64,000 bases of DNA from Pseudanabaena sp. ABRG5-3 (GCF_003967015.1 NZ_AP017560.1:2108001-2172000), one strand, 5' to 3'; numbered from the stretch's first letter, positions 16,417 through 25,230 are shown. Program-made: numbers and translations. Notes: a model not told the origin generated them from the letters alone.

Positions 16417-18495
16417 ATGACTATTGAAGACGCGATCGCCATCGTTGATGCCGCACTACAGGGCAAGCGCCTAAGTAACATTCAGGAGCAACTTTTCCGC
16501 CAAACTTGGGAAGGTAAGACCTATGCTGAGATTGCGGAGACCTGCGGATATGACTCTTCCTATATCCGTGATGTCGGCTATCGTCTGTGGCAGATGCTGA
16601 CTAAGGGCTTTGGTGAGCGCGTCACTAAGCACAATCTGCAAGTGGTGGTGCGTAGTCATGCCAAGCGTTTGATGGGCAATGTCACTAGTATGAGTCAACC
16701 GATCGCGAGTCCTCTTGTTGCTCTAAACAATCCTCACATTGAGATGATCGCTAAGGATGGTAATGCTAAGCGCTGCGATTGGGGTAATGCGATCGATACT
16801 TCAATTTTTTATGGTCGTACTCAAGAACTGGCGCAGGTCAAAAATTGGGTGATTAGCGATCGCTGCCGTTTGCTCGGTGTATTTGGCATTGGTGGCATCG
16901 GTAAGACTGCCTTTGCAACGAAATTGGCGGAACAGGTACAGGGTGAATTTACCCTGATTGCATGGCGGTCGCTCCGCAACGCGCCCAAGGTCGAAACAAT
17001 GTTGTCGGAATTGGTCAGCTTTTTAACAAATCAGGCGATCGCGACTTTGCCCCAAGATTTCAATAGTTTGTTACTCATGTTTATCCAAGCCCTTCAGCAA
17101 TCACGATGCTTGATTGTGCTGGACAATGTAGAATCCATTCTCCGCAGTGGCGAAACTACAGGGCATTACAGCGAAGGTTATGAAGGCTATGGCGAGCTAT
17201 TTCGGGAAGTGGGACAGGTACGCCATCAAAGTTGCCTAATTTTGACCAGCCGTGAGAAGCCTGCGGATGTGTTGCCTCCTGATAGTAGCGATCGCATGGT
17301 GCGTTCTCTGCAATTGACAGGGCTTAAGGAAGAAGCCAGACAAATGTTTCGTGAAGAATTGGCGATCGCCCCTGAAACTCGGAAGCTAATCGATTTCTAT
17401 CGCGGCAATCCCCTCGCGCTGACGGTGGTATCCCGTTCCATTTACAGCATGTTTGATGGCAATGTACAGGAATTTCTTGATCAAGAAGCGAATGTATTTG
17501 GGGATATTCGCAACCTCATCGATCAGCAATATGCTCGCCTTTCTGATCTAGAGCAGCAAGTAATGTATTGGTTGGCGATCGAGCGTGAACCGATCACCAC
17601 CGACAATCTCCGTCAAGATATTGTACCGATGGTTTCTAAATCCCAGATTCTAGAATCAGTGATTTCTCTACGCTGGCGATCGCTAATTGAGAAAAACGCG
17701 AATAGTTTCACACAGCAGCCTGTTGTGATGGAATATATGACTGATCGCCTGATCGATGTGGCTTACAATTCGATGATTGAGCGCAATCCTGAGTTCTTGA
17801 TGAGCTATGCGCTGGTGCAGCATCGTGCCGAAGATTACATCCGCGAAACCCAAATTCGTCAGATTCTGCAACCCCTCACCGATCGTCTATTAGCTCACTA
17901 TGGCAGTACGGATGTTTTTCAGCGTGAATTGCAGAGCTTGATGCAAACTCTGCGCGATCGCCAGACAGCGATCGGCTACGCACAGGGCAATATCATGAAT
18001 TTGTTACGGGCTTCCCAAAGTGATCTTGCTAAAAACTTTTGCCGCTTCCCCGAACAGGTAACAGAGCATTCTGATCTGCAAATTTTAGAGAGATTACTAG
18101 AAAGCGATCGCGCAGGCGGACTTGCCACATGGGATCATCGTATTCCTTGGGCAAACAATCCTCTCGCACAACAAACTTCCGAATCAAAAACCCAAATCCG
18201 CAGCAAAAATCTCTACTATCAATGGCCAGAAGGTTCTCTCGAACAGTTGCAACAGGAACTTAAGCAACAATCTAAACTTCGCAAGAAATATCACGCATGG
18301 TTAAATGAGACAGAATTTGCAGAGATTGATGCGAATTTTGAAGCTGTAAAAATTACTGATACCCTCAATCAGCCCGTTGATGCTCGATTGGTTTTCATCA
18401 ATGAAGTGAATGTCATTGAGCCTCCGATTGGTCTGCCAACACCAAGCGATCGCCGCGCCCAAGTCCGCAAAAAAAAAGCAAGAGATGCAAGCTAA
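16417..18495 (+). CDS. STAND NTPase with vMAP-type N-terminal HTH domain
   Basis: A 692-residue signalling ATPase. Residues 1 to about 75 match the N-terminal HTH of vWA-MoxR-associated (vMAP) proteins (IEDAIAIVDAAL, WEGKTYAEIAE, YIRDVGYRLWQ). The NB-ARC-type NTPase follows: FYGRTQEL, P-loop GIGGIGKTA near 157-165, Walker B CLIVLDNVES, sensor LILTSREKP and GLPL-like GNPLALTV. A winged-helix segment follows. In most cyanobacterial relatives the C-terminus carries WD40 or TPR repeats; here about 200 residues of charged helical sequence end in RRAQVRKKKARDAS with no such repeats. AGGAG eight bases before the ATG supports the start. Likely a regulator or a defence/cell-death switch; the ligand is unknown. 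Confidence 0.85.
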   Translation: MTIEDAIAIVDAALQGKRLSNIQEQLFRQTWEGKTYAEIAETCGYDSSYIRDVGYRLWQMLTKGFGERVTKHNLQVVVRSHAKRLMGNVTSMSQPIASPLVALNNPHIEMIAKDGNAKRCDWGNAIDTSIFYGRTQELAQVKNWVISDRCRLLGVFGIGGIGKTAFATKLAEQVQGEFTLIAWRSLRNAPKVETMLSELVSFLTNQAIATLPQDFNSLLLMFIQALQQSRCLIVLDNVESILRSGETTGHYSEGYEGYGELFREVGQVRHQSCLILTSREKPADVLPPDSSDRMVRSLQLTGLKEEARQMFREELAIAPETRKLIDFYRGNPLALTVVSRSIYSMFDGNVQEFLDQEANVFGDIRNLIDQQYARLSDLEQQVMYWLAIEREPITTDNLRQDIVPMVSKSQILESVISLRWRSLIEKNANSFTQQPVVMEYMTDRLIDVAYNSMIERNPEFLMSYALVQHRAEDYIRETQIRQILQPLTDRLLAHYGSTDVFQRELQSLMQTLRDRQTAIGYAQGNIMNLLRASQSDLAKNFCRFPEQVTEHSDLQILERLLESDRAGGLATWDHRIPWANNPLAQQTSESKTQIRSKNLYYQWPEGSLEQLQQELKQQSKLRKKYHAWLNETEFAEIDANFEAVKITDTLNQPVDARLVFINEVNVIEPPIGLPTPSDRRAQVRKKKARDAS

Positions 18496-18524
18496 CCGCA
18501 ATAAAAGACTCGGCTAAATATATA

Positions 18525-18555
18525 CATGTAACGCCCGCATAGCGGGCGTTACATG
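18525..18555 (+). terminator. Hairpin after STAND gene
   Basis: CATGTAACGCCCGC pairs with GCGGGCGTTACATG around ATA, 30 bases after the stop codon. Strong stem but no T-run, so either a terminator or another member of the GC-N3-GC hairpin group. Confidence 0.6.
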
Positions 18556-18591
18556 CTAATCCCAAAAAACAGAAGAGAGTTGTGGTGCAAC

Positions 18592-18706
18592 TATAGCTGT
18601 CGCCAGTCATGTTAGGACAAAATCAAAACCCAAAAGAGAGTTGCGGTGCTTCGCACCGCAACTCTCTTTTGGGTTTTACGCCCTGATACACTTGACGGCA
18701 GCTATA
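18592..18706. repeat. MITE-like inverted repeat, family B copy 2
   Basis: Ends TATAGCTGTCGCCAGT and, reversed, TATAGCTGCCGTCAAG; inner perfect hairpin 18627-18676 with arms AACCCAAAAGAGAGTTGCGG and apex GTGCTTCGCAC. Same architecture as 9308-9423 but a different core sequence. Confidence 0.8.
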
Positions 18707-18771
18707 TCTTCTAATAAACCTAGCAAAATTTTTAGATTCCCACAATGTCGCTGCCATTGTGAGAATTACTA

Positions 18772-19239
18772 TTAATTCAGCATTGCTGTGCATTCAAGAA
18801 TTAATTTTTGGTTGGTGAGTGAATAGGGCTGAATTTCTAAGGCTCTCCGAAAAGTGGCGATCGCTTCATGGTAATTCCCGATCGCGGCATAACATAAACC
18901 CAAACCATGCACTGCTCCAAAATGGTAAGGATTAAGGGCAAGGGCTTTTTGGCAATCCTTAATTGAGCGTTTATAATCGCCCTGCATATAAAACAAAACT
19001 GCACGACGATTCCATGCTTCGACAAAATCGGGTTGAGCATGAATCAACTGCGTCAGCATTAACTCGGCCTGACGCACATTGCCACTGTCCGCCATCATCT
19101 GACTTTGGCGCAAGACCTGCAAACCTTGCATCCCCTTTTGCATAAACCACATCTCCCAGAGTCCCTGAGTAGCACGCTCGCGTACATCTTCATCTTCGCT
19201 CTTGAGATCTTGCAACAATTCTTCGATGGGTTGGCTCAT
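18772..19239 (-). CDS. Tetratricopeptide-repeat protein
   Basis: 155 residues. After an acidic N-terminal helix come about three TPRs: GNVRQAELMLTQLIHAQPDF, GDYKRSIKDCQKALALNPYH and GNYHEAIATFRRALEIQPYS, each with the canonical small/large residue pattern and closing proline. No signal or membrane segment, so a cytosolic scaffold. Partner unknown. It is common in cyanobacteria as a short conserved TPR protein. Confidence 0.85.
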   Translation of the reverse strand: MSQPIEELLQDLKSEDEDVRERATQGLWEMWFMQKGMQGLQVLRQSQMMADSGNVRQAELMLTQLIHAQPDFVEAWNRRAVLFYMQGDYKRSIKDCQKALALNPYHFGAVHGLGLCYAAIGNYHEAIATFRRALEIQPYSLTNQKLILECTAMLN

Positions 19240-19360
19240 TAGTCTAGACAGATTCTGCGGTAATAGGGAAACTGCGATATCTAAGTTTGGGCTAAAAGTG
19301 GAGACTTGTGCTAGGTTTTTAACTCATACCTAAGAGATATTTTGAGAGTATTGTGCGCGT

Positions 19361-19699
19361 ATGTCTATCATACAAATTACTGTCCAAGAACTCGCTGAAC
19401 GTTTGGCTGGCGATCGCCAAGATTTACAATTAATTGACGTGCGCGAACGAGATGAAGTGGAGATTGCTGCTATTGATGGTTTTTCAATTTTGCCCCTCAG
19501 TGAATATGACCAATGGGCAACAGATTTTAAAGAGAAATTTGATCCCCATGCAGAAACATTAGTCCTATGCCATCATGGAATGCGATCGGCTCAAATGTGC
19601 CAGTGGCTGATTAATCAAGGCTTTACCAATGTTAAAAATATTGCTGGTGGGATTGATGCCTATGCCTATGGGGTTGATCCGAATATGGCAAAGTATTAA
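19361..19699 (+). CDS. Rhodanese-like sulfurtransferase
   Basis: A single-domain protein of 112 residues. The active-site loop is LCHHGMRS with Cys near residue 69, followed by a GGIDAYAYGVDP tail. VRERDE near residue 26 is also typical. Such proteins carry persulfide sulfur or act as thiol carriers in the cytosol. The substrate cannot be told from context. Ends at a clear terminator. Confidence 0.93.
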   Translation: MSIIQITVQELAERLAGDRQDLQLIDVRERDEVEIAAIDGFSILPLSEYDQWATDFKEKFDPHAETLVLCHHGMRSAQMCQWLINQGFTNVKNIAGGIDAYAYGVDPNMAKY

Positions 19700-19726
19700 A
19701 AATCTGGCAAAGCCAGATTTTTAGTT
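19697..19726 (+). terminator. Intrinsic terminator after rhodanese gene
   Basis: TAAAAATCTGGC pairs with GCCAGATTTTTA around AAA; the T-run is within and after the right arm. It begins in the stop codon. Confidence 0.85.
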
Positions 19727-19732
19727 TGCTGT

Positions 19733-19838
19733 TAAGTAGTTAAGCATAAGTAAACTTAAAACCCAGATTACTGTGCCGCCCGCGTAGCGGGCGGCACAGT
19801 AATCTGGGTTTGGTTTATAACTATGCTGAGCTACTTAG
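19733..19838. repeat. MITE-like inverted repeat, family C copy 1
   Basis: Left end TAAGTAGTTAAGCATA; right end reversed is CTAAGTAGCTCAGCATAG. The central perfect hairpin, 19760-19809, has AACCCAGATTACTG arms and a GCGTAGC apex. The right end supplies the TAA stop of the small gene at 19835-20020. Confidence 0.75.
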
Positions 19839-20020
19839 TTTGCCGTTAAAAAGGGAACGCTGAAAAATATGGCTAGCCCGATCGCGGAAACTATGCAAGT
19901 CGCGATGGTAATAATGATAAATTTGCGATCATTCGCGCCATAGAACCTATTCGGTAATGAACTCGCTAATACCATCAACCCAATTACAACGAGAATTCCG
20001 ATAAACAAGGTGCGATTCAT
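19835..20020 (-). CDS. Small membrane protein, 61 residues
   Basis: Two hydrophobic helices (about 5-20 and 35-57) joined by a polar loop LPNRFYGANDRKF. No family name recognised, but the composition and clear ATG suggest a genuine small inner-membrane or thylakoid protein. The last four codons and the stop lie in the end of a family C repeat, so the original C-terminus may have been different. No ribosome site seen. Confidence 0.55.
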   Translation of the reverse strand: MNRTLFIGILVVIGLMVLASSLPNRFYGANDRKFIIITIATCIVSAIGLAIFFSVPFLTAN

Positions 20021-20152
20021 AGATTTCTAGGTTGCAGTTTGAAGGATTTATCGTTTTCCAGTATGCCACTGAGCTTAGGAAACTGCAATTTGGTTAGCAT
20101 TTTGCATTGCCAAAGTACGGTTTAATAAAACCGTACTTTACGAAATCTCTCT

Positions 20153-21514
20153 ATGACTGATTGGGTGTGGCTTCAGCGATCGCTACCTACTGAAATAACA
20201 GGAGCAGATCTATGGGAATCACTTTATGCCGATGAGCCAGTTACAGTTTTATTAGAAAGCCCCACCACAGTTCCTTCAAAATTAGCTCGATACTCGATCG
20301 CCGCAGGCAAACCTCGCCAAATCTGGACTCCCGAAGTTGGTGAAATTTTGCCATGTTTAGAAAAACTGCGATCGCGAATGCAATCTGCTCCAAATCCTGA
20401 TCCTGATTTACCAGAGCATTTACCCTTTACAGGAGGATATTTAGGGTGGTTAGGCTATGATCTCGCATGGGAAATCGAGCGCTTACCCTATATCAAAGCT
20501 GACAATTTGCCATTCCCAGTTGCTTTTTGGTATGAGCCATCGAGCTTTGCTGTTATCGATCATCAGACTCAAACTGTTTGGCTAGCTGCTAGTGATCGCC
20601 ATGAGCTAGATGAATTAAGCGATCACCTTAGCAATTCCGAGAACAAGGGGCTTAAGCCCCTTGCCTGCGCCAGTAATGATCACAGGCAATCTAATCCAAC
20701 CTATTCGCCAGAACGACAAGGCTATGAAGCAATGGTAGAAACTGCCAAGCAGCATATCTATGCGGGTGATATTTTTCAGGCAAATCTCTCTATGCGATAT
20801 GGCTATCCTTGGGCATCGGATGGATGGCAACTATACCGCCATTTACAAAAAATCAATCCCTCCCCCTTTGCCAGTTATTGGCGTACCACTTGGGGCGAAG
20901 TAATCAGCGTCTCGCCAGAGCGTCTCGTGAGTTTGCGCGATCGCCATGCCGAAACTCGTCCGATCGCAGGCACAAGACCGCGTGGCAAAACTGAACAGCA
21001 GGATCGAGAACTTGAGCGGGAATTACTTGCCTGCAATAAAGAGCAAGCTGAACATATTATGCTGGTCGATTTGGAGCGTAACGATTTAGGGCGGGTCTGT
21101 GAATGGGGAAGCGTTAAAGTTGATGAATTATTAGCGATCGAGCGCTACAGTCATGTGATGCACCTTGTTAGCAATGTGGTGGGGACATTACGCAGCGATC
21201 GCAATTTTGTGGATCTGATTCGCGCAACTTTTCCGGGGGGAACGATTACAGGCTGTCCCAAGGTGCGCTGTATGGAAATCATCGAAAAGTTAGAACCCCA
21301 ACGACGTAGTTTGTTTTATGGTTCCTGTGGCTATATCGACAAGCGTGGCAATATGGATCTCAATATATTGATTCGGACTTTGCTAAAGACTAACGATCAC
21401 ATTTGGGGACAGGTCGGTGCAGGTATCGTCGCTGATAGTATTAGCGATCGCGAATGGCATGAGTCATTACAAAAAGCTCAGGCACAACTAGCTGCGCTTG
21501 GGCTAGTAAGATAA
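20153..21514 (+). CDS. Chorismate-utilising enzyme, anthranilate synthase component I-like (TrpE/PabB family)
   Basis: 453 residues. The C-terminal catalytic domain has the family landmarks GDIFQANLS, PIAGTRPRG, DLERNDLGRVC, HVMHLVSNVVG, FPGGTITGCPK and GQVGAGIVADS. The Ala in PIAGT is the residue found in anthranilate synthases, where aminodeoxychorismate synthases usually have Lys. The N-terminal regulatory domain is shorter than in full-length cyanobacterial TrpE (about 500 residues). It therefore fits the second TrpE/PabB-like enzyme known in this phylum, and a role in p-aminobenzoate synthesis remains possible. A palindrome (20644-20663) is inserted in frame near residue 165, giving NKGLKPLA. 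Confidence 0.85.
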   Translation: MTDWVWLQRSLPTEITGADLWESLYADEPVTVLLESPTTVPSKLARYSIAAGKPRQIWTPEVGEILPCLEKLRSRMQSAPNPDPDLPEHLPFTGGYLGWLGYDLAWEIERLPYIKADNLPFPVAFWYEPSSFAVIDHQTQTVWLAASDRHELDELSDHLSNSENKGLKPLACASNDHRQSNPTYSPERQGYEAMVETAKQHIYAGDIFQANLSMRYGYPWASDGWQLYRHLQKINPSPFASYWRTTWGEVISVSPERLVSLRDRHAETRPIAGTRPRGKTEQQDRELERELLACNKEQAEHIMLVDLERNDLGRVCEWGSVKVDELLAIERYSHVMHLVSNVVGTLRSDRNFVDLIRATFPGGTITGCPKVRCMEIIEKLEPQRRSLFYGSCGYIDKRGNMDLNILIRTLLKTNDHIWGQVGAGIVADSISDREWHESLQKAQAQLAALGLVR

Positions 21515-21550
21515 AAATATACTTCAAGTACTCCCCAAATTTATATACCC

Positions 21551-21922
21551 GTGAATTACTACTTTCCTTCTGATCCTCCCTATTTGTTGTTTATGCTTTC
21601 CCTCGTTGCTGGACTTGCCTGTGGGCGAGCCTTTGAAGTGACTTTACGCAATCTAGTTAAAGCTTGGTCAACCAATAAATCCTCGCGCACAATCCTAGAA
21701 CTCAAAAGCTCAAGCATCAAAGTTCCTTACCTTGGCATGACACTTAGCATTGCTGTATTTATGTCAACAGGACTAGAAGTATTTGGATTTCCTGCAATAT
21801 TTGGCTATATAGTTGCAATTCCTATTACTTTTGGTATTGCGCTCCTTGTGTGGCGGCAATTAGGAAAAATGTTAATTGAACTAGAACGGGGTGGCTCAGC
21901 AGCACTAGATCTCGATTCCTAA
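21551..21922 (+). CDS. Conserved small membrane protein
   Basis: 123 residues from a GTG start, 36 bases after the TrpE-like gene, so probably in the same operon. Hydrophobic segments at about 10-28, 58-75 and 78-98; a cytosolic tail ELERGGSAALDLDS. No signal peptide or named domain. Function unknown. Confidence 0.65.
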   Translation: MNYYFPSDPPYLLFMLSLVAGLACGRAFEVTLRNLVKAWSTNKSSRTILELKSSSIKVPYLGMTLSIAVFMSTGLEVFGFPAIFGYIVAIPITFGIALLVWRQLGKMLIELERGGSAALDLDS

Positions 21923-21930
21923 TGATTTGA

Positions 21931-21962
21931 AGAGAGGGGGCGCATCGCACCCCCTCTCTCTG
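21931..21962 (+). terminator. Hairpin terminator after membrane protein gene
   Basis: AGAGAGGGGGCGC pairs with GCACCCCCTCTCT around ATC nine bases after the stop, with one mismatch. Confidence 0.65.
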
Positions 21963-22105
21963 TAGGTTTAAACTTTTAGTACGCAATTTATTGTAGGGCT
22001 ATTACTTTAATAGTCGGAGAAACGCTATATTAGACTCTGGCGAAATACAAGTTATTTCAACTACACTCAAACGTTTTCATAAATTTTGCCTAGGCTAAGC
22101 AAGTA

Positions 22106-22489
22106 ATGGATGCTAAGGAATTTTTGCAGCTATATCGAGCGGGGCGGAAGGTATTTTCTAATATCGATCTTGTGGGTGCTGATTTAAAAGCGATCGATTT
22201 ACACAAAGTTGACTTTAGCCATGCCTTAATGAGCAAAACTAATTTTGCCAATGCCAAGCTTTGTAGAGCTAATCTCACTGGGGCAGATTTGAGCTATGCC
22301 AATTTAAATAGTGCCGATCTCCATCGTGCAAACCTCCGCCATGCCAATCTGAAAGGGGCTGATTTACGCAAGGCAGATTTGCGTGGGGCTGATTTACGGG
22401 GCGCGAATTTAAGTTGGGCAAATTTACAAGAGACCCTCTTTGATGGCGCTCAGATGAAAAACACCAACCTATACAATGCCAAAAATTAA
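22106..22489 (+). CDS. Pentapeptide-repeat protein
   Basis: 127 residues. After about 20 residues, the pattern A(D/N)LXX repeats through most of the chain (GADLKAIDLHKVDF ... ANLTGADLSYANLNSADLH ... ADLRGADLRGANL), forming a right-handed quadrilateral beta helix. No signal peptide, so cytosolic. Roles of such proteins in cyanobacteria are mostly unknown; some bind DNA gyrase or other partners. The ATG at 22106 is the first in frame. Confidence 0.92.
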   Translation: MDAKEFLQLYRAGRKVFSNIDLVGADLKAIDLHKVDFSHALMSKTNFANAKLCRANLTGADLSYANLNSADLHRANLRHANLKGADLRKADLRGADLRGANLSWANLQETLFDGAQMKNTNLYNAKN

Positions 22490-22528
22490 AAATAAGATAG
22501 GTGCGTAAAACGCGCCTATCTTATTTTT
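22489..22528 (+). terminator. Intrinsic terminator after pentapeptide gene
   Basis: AAAATAAGATAGGTGCG pairs with CGCGCCTATCTTATTTTT around TAAAA (one G-C/T shift), starting at the stop codon. It directly abuts the family A element. Confidence 0.85.
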
Positions 22529-22678
22529 AACGTCAGTTTGGGTTAAGCTGACAAATTTTAAAAGACCAAAAGTAAAAGCCTTGCTACGCAAGGCTTTTAC
22601 TTTTTGGTTCTTTGAGAGAGGGTTTGCGTAGCAAACCCTCTCTCAAAGACCGTTTCAAATTATCCTGAACTCGCGTTA
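22529..22678. repeat. MITE-like double-hairpin element, family A copy 1
   Basis: About 150 bases. Ends AACGTCAGTTTGGGTTAAGC and, reversed, AACGCGAGTTCAGGATAA form imperfect terminal inverted repeats. Inside are two hairpins: 22565-22606 (apex TTGCTACGCAA) and 22609-22653 (apex TTGCGTAGCAA). TA lies at both outer edges, as in elements that duplicate TA. Other copies: 33156-33299, 37687-37833 and a half copy at 48476-48552. Confidence 0.85.
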
Positions 22679-22681
22679 TTT

Positions 22682-24046
22682 TTAGGCTTCACCTGTAATT
22701 GAAAGCCCTTCAACCCATACTTGAGGAGACACACCTGATGGGGTAATTTTTACCTCTGGCTCGACATAGGCGATCGCCTTGAGCAATTCCAAAATATCAC
22801 CAGCGACTGTTGCTGCCTCGATACTCATGCGATCGCCTTTATTCACTAGCCAACCATCAAAGGGCAGAGAGAAAGAACCCTGTGATGCTTGCACACCTGC
22901 ATGGAGCGCTTGCAAATCATCAATCAAAATTACATTCTCAACTGTTGCCAAGTCATAGACTTTCTCATTGCTAGAATTAGCGGCACTGCTACGCTCAATA
23001 TGAAAGAAGTTAGGACTGACGGAAACCTTTGCGCCAACACTACCATTACCCGTCGGCTGAGCATTCAATCGTTTTGCGGTTACAGAACTATGGAGAAAAT
23101 TAGTTAAAACTCCATTGACGATCAAAGGAATACGGCGAGTGGGAGTTCCTTCCCCATCAAAGGTCGATGCGCCGATATTGCCCACATGGAGTTCGTCATC
23201 GCTCACATTGAGCAAGGGTGAAGCAATCTGAGTACCAATAGATTCGGGTGTGGAGAGGCTATTTTTATCGAGAATGCTTTGGGCATTGAAGAGACTAGAG
23301 AAAGCACTAATCAAGCTGAGAAATGCTTCGGGAGAAAATACGACTAAGTATTTGCCAGATTTGATTTTGTCATAGTTCAAATGACTAATTGTTTTCTCGG
23401 CAGTTTCCTCGATGCAGCCCTTGACATCTAAACTAGCAAAGTCGCGACTAATGCGATAGGCTCCCGCACTGCGAGGTTTTCTGCCTTCTTCTTCAGTTTT
23501 AGTATAGAGATAAATGGAGCTATAGGAACTGCTCTCATTCCGCATTGCACCGTCACTATTGAGATAGAAGCGGCTGAGATCGCGTTGAGAAAGTCCATTA
23601 TAGGGAACCCCTGCGATCGCAGGATGTGCATTTAATAATTCCTTTTCAGCACCCAAAAGTGTCTCTACGAGTTGCTCGATCTCAGTTTGCGGTGCAGTCT
23701 GTGGTTCGCGTGCAGGAATATCAGCGATCGCTTCAGGACTAAAATCAGGAATATTTTCTTTAGCACCGAAGAAACTGGCTTCATGGGCGCTTTGGAGCGC
23801 GAGTTCTAAGCCAACGCGATCGATATTGGTGGTGGAAGTAACGCCGACAGTCCCCTCATCATTCCAGACGCGCACGGTGATGCTGGCGCGATTGGATGCG
23901 GATACTTGTTTGGGTGCGCCACTATCGACTTCAGCGCTAGTTTCATCGACGATCGCGCCGTAAATATCAAATTTTTTAATTCCTAATTTGCTAGCGGTCT
24001 CTTTGGCATCGGAGACTAATTTTTCTACACTGAGCGCTGATGACAT
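22682..24046 (-). CDS. pmbA: TldD/PmbA family protein, TldE (PmbA) type
   Basis: 454 residues with the family fold from end to end: an N-terminal alpha/beta domain, then DGEGTPTRR, HSSVTAKRLN and a C-terminal SGDILELLKAI-like stretch. The HExxxH metal site of TldD is missing, so this is the non-catalytic partner TldE/PmbA. In other bacteria it pairs with TldD as a protease that processes peptides such as microcins and the CcdA antitoxin. No tldD lies in the window, so the partner must be elsewhere. Confidence 0.87.
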   Translation of the reverse strand: MSSALSVEKLVSDAKETASKLGIKKFDIYGAIVDETSAEVDSGAPKQVSASNRASITVRVWNDEGTVGVTSTTNIDRVGLELALQSAHEASFFGAKENIPDFSPEAIADIPAREPQTAPQTEIEQLVETLLGAEKELLNAHPAIAGVPYNGLSQRDLSRFYLNSDGAMRNESSSYSSIYLYTKTEEEGRKPRSAGAYRISRDFASLDVKGCIEETAEKTISHLNYDKIKSGKYLVVFSPEAFLSLISAFSSLFNAQSILDKNSLSTPESIGTQIASPLLNVSDDELHVGNIGASTFDGEGTPTRRIPLIVNGVLTNFLHSSVTAKRLNAQPTGNGSVGAKVSVSPNFFHIERSSAANSSNEKVYDLATVENVILIDDLQALHAGVQASQGSFSLPFDGWLVNKGDRMSIEAATVAGDILELLKAIAYVEPEVKITPSGVSPQVWVEGLSITGEA

Positions 24047-24128
24047 AAACCCTTTATTTCGTTTTTAATTTTTCGTTGCTTATTAATATCATCATAGCAA
24101 TCTAAAATCCAGAAATTCACGAGGACTA

Positions 24129-25230
24129 TAGCAATCCTAAATGATTTGTGAGAAAAAGCCATAGGTAAAAAGCTTTGGGAAATTAAAAATTTGTCGATGA
24201 GTAAAAAACTCAAAAAAGAACTTAACTGTCGCAAAAGATTTACATAAATGATAGAACTCACGAATGAAGCGCTTTGCTTGTAACCAAATATCTTCAATAG
24301 GATTTTGTTTGGGATCGTTAGGTGCAAAACGGATACAAGTAATTTTCCAATCTGACTCGTCAAGCTCTCGATTGGTTAGAGCAAGATAATCTTTTACCTC
24401 TTGAGAACGATGATAACTAGCACCGTCCCAGATGATAGCAATTCGCTTGCCTTGATTCTGAATTTGTAAATATTTTAGAAAAGCCACAGTACTTTCAGAA
24501 TTACCTGCACTAGCCAATTGAATTACACATTCCTGTGTATACAGATTCACAGCTCCATAATAGGTCTGTCGCTCTTTTTCATTAACGATGGGTATTTCAA
24601 TCCGTTCTTGCTTTTTGCCCCACACATATCCACAAAGCTCTCCCCATAATAAATGGCATTCGTCAGCAAAAAATATCACTAATTTCTCAGCAATGATTTC
24701 ATCACGATGCTTGGCTAACCATTCTGTTATTTCGTCCTTTTTTTTTGAACGATAGTGGGATCTGCTTTCGGATTATGTTTTTGCGTCTTTTTCCAGCTAA
24801 TTCCCGCTTTTTCAAATATGACGTAATAGCTTTGCGTTGACTCAAATACTACGTTGTACTCATCCTCAATATATTCTTGTAATTCTACCAAGTTCCAATA
24901 ATTCTTAGCCTGTAACCATGTATTGATAGCTTGGTTCTGCATTTCGCTCAGATAACCTGATTTACCTTTATAGCCTAGCAACAATCCTTCTAATCCTTGC
25001 TCTACATATATTTTTGTCCATTTACTGATATATCCCGAACCCACCCCCAAAATATCTTTGATCTCCCGATGCTTATATCCTTCGAGATACATTTTTACCG
25101 ACACTCCTCTCTTTAATTCTCTTGCATCCCGATTTGCCTCGATAAATTCTTGCAGTTCTTCTGTCATTTTTATCTTCTCTAAAAACATTTTTCCAGTTTC
25201 TACTTTCTCACAAATCATTTAGGATTGCTA
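24129..25230 (-). mobile_element. Complete IS630-type insertion sequence
   Basis: 1102 bases with perfect 27-base terminal inverted repeats (24129-24155 and 25204-25230, starting TAGCAATCCTAAATG). It is flanked by TA on both sides (24127-24128 and 25231-25232), the target duplication expected for IS630. The single transposase spans nearly all of it. The intact ends, undamaged catalytic residues and preserved frameshift site suggest recent arrival. Confidence 0.92.
24137..25218 (-). CDS. IS630-family transposase, two frames joined by a -1 frameshift
   Basis: The first frame (25218-24727) encodes a 163-residue helix-turn-helix part (HREIKDILGVGSGYISKWTKIY). The second (24137 to about 24750) encodes the DDE domain, with Asp in FFADECH, Asp in IIWDGASYH and Glu in NPIEDIW. 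They overlap at nine A residues on the coding strand (24738-24746); a -1 slip there joins them without loss and yields a full-length enzyme. The ATG at 25218 and the TAG at 24137 both lie inside the terminal repeats; ATGs 10 and 17 codons further in are alternative starts. Confidence 0.88.

Noticed and set aside
20153-21514. Naming the TrpE/PabB-family gene pabB
   Set aside because: PIAGT has Ala where aminodeoxychorismate synthases usually have Lys, so a firm pabB label is not supported.
24129-25230. Reading the IS630 transposase as a broken pseudogene
   Set aside because: The nine-A run and the overlap of two intact frames with all catalytic residues fit programmed frameshifting better than decay.
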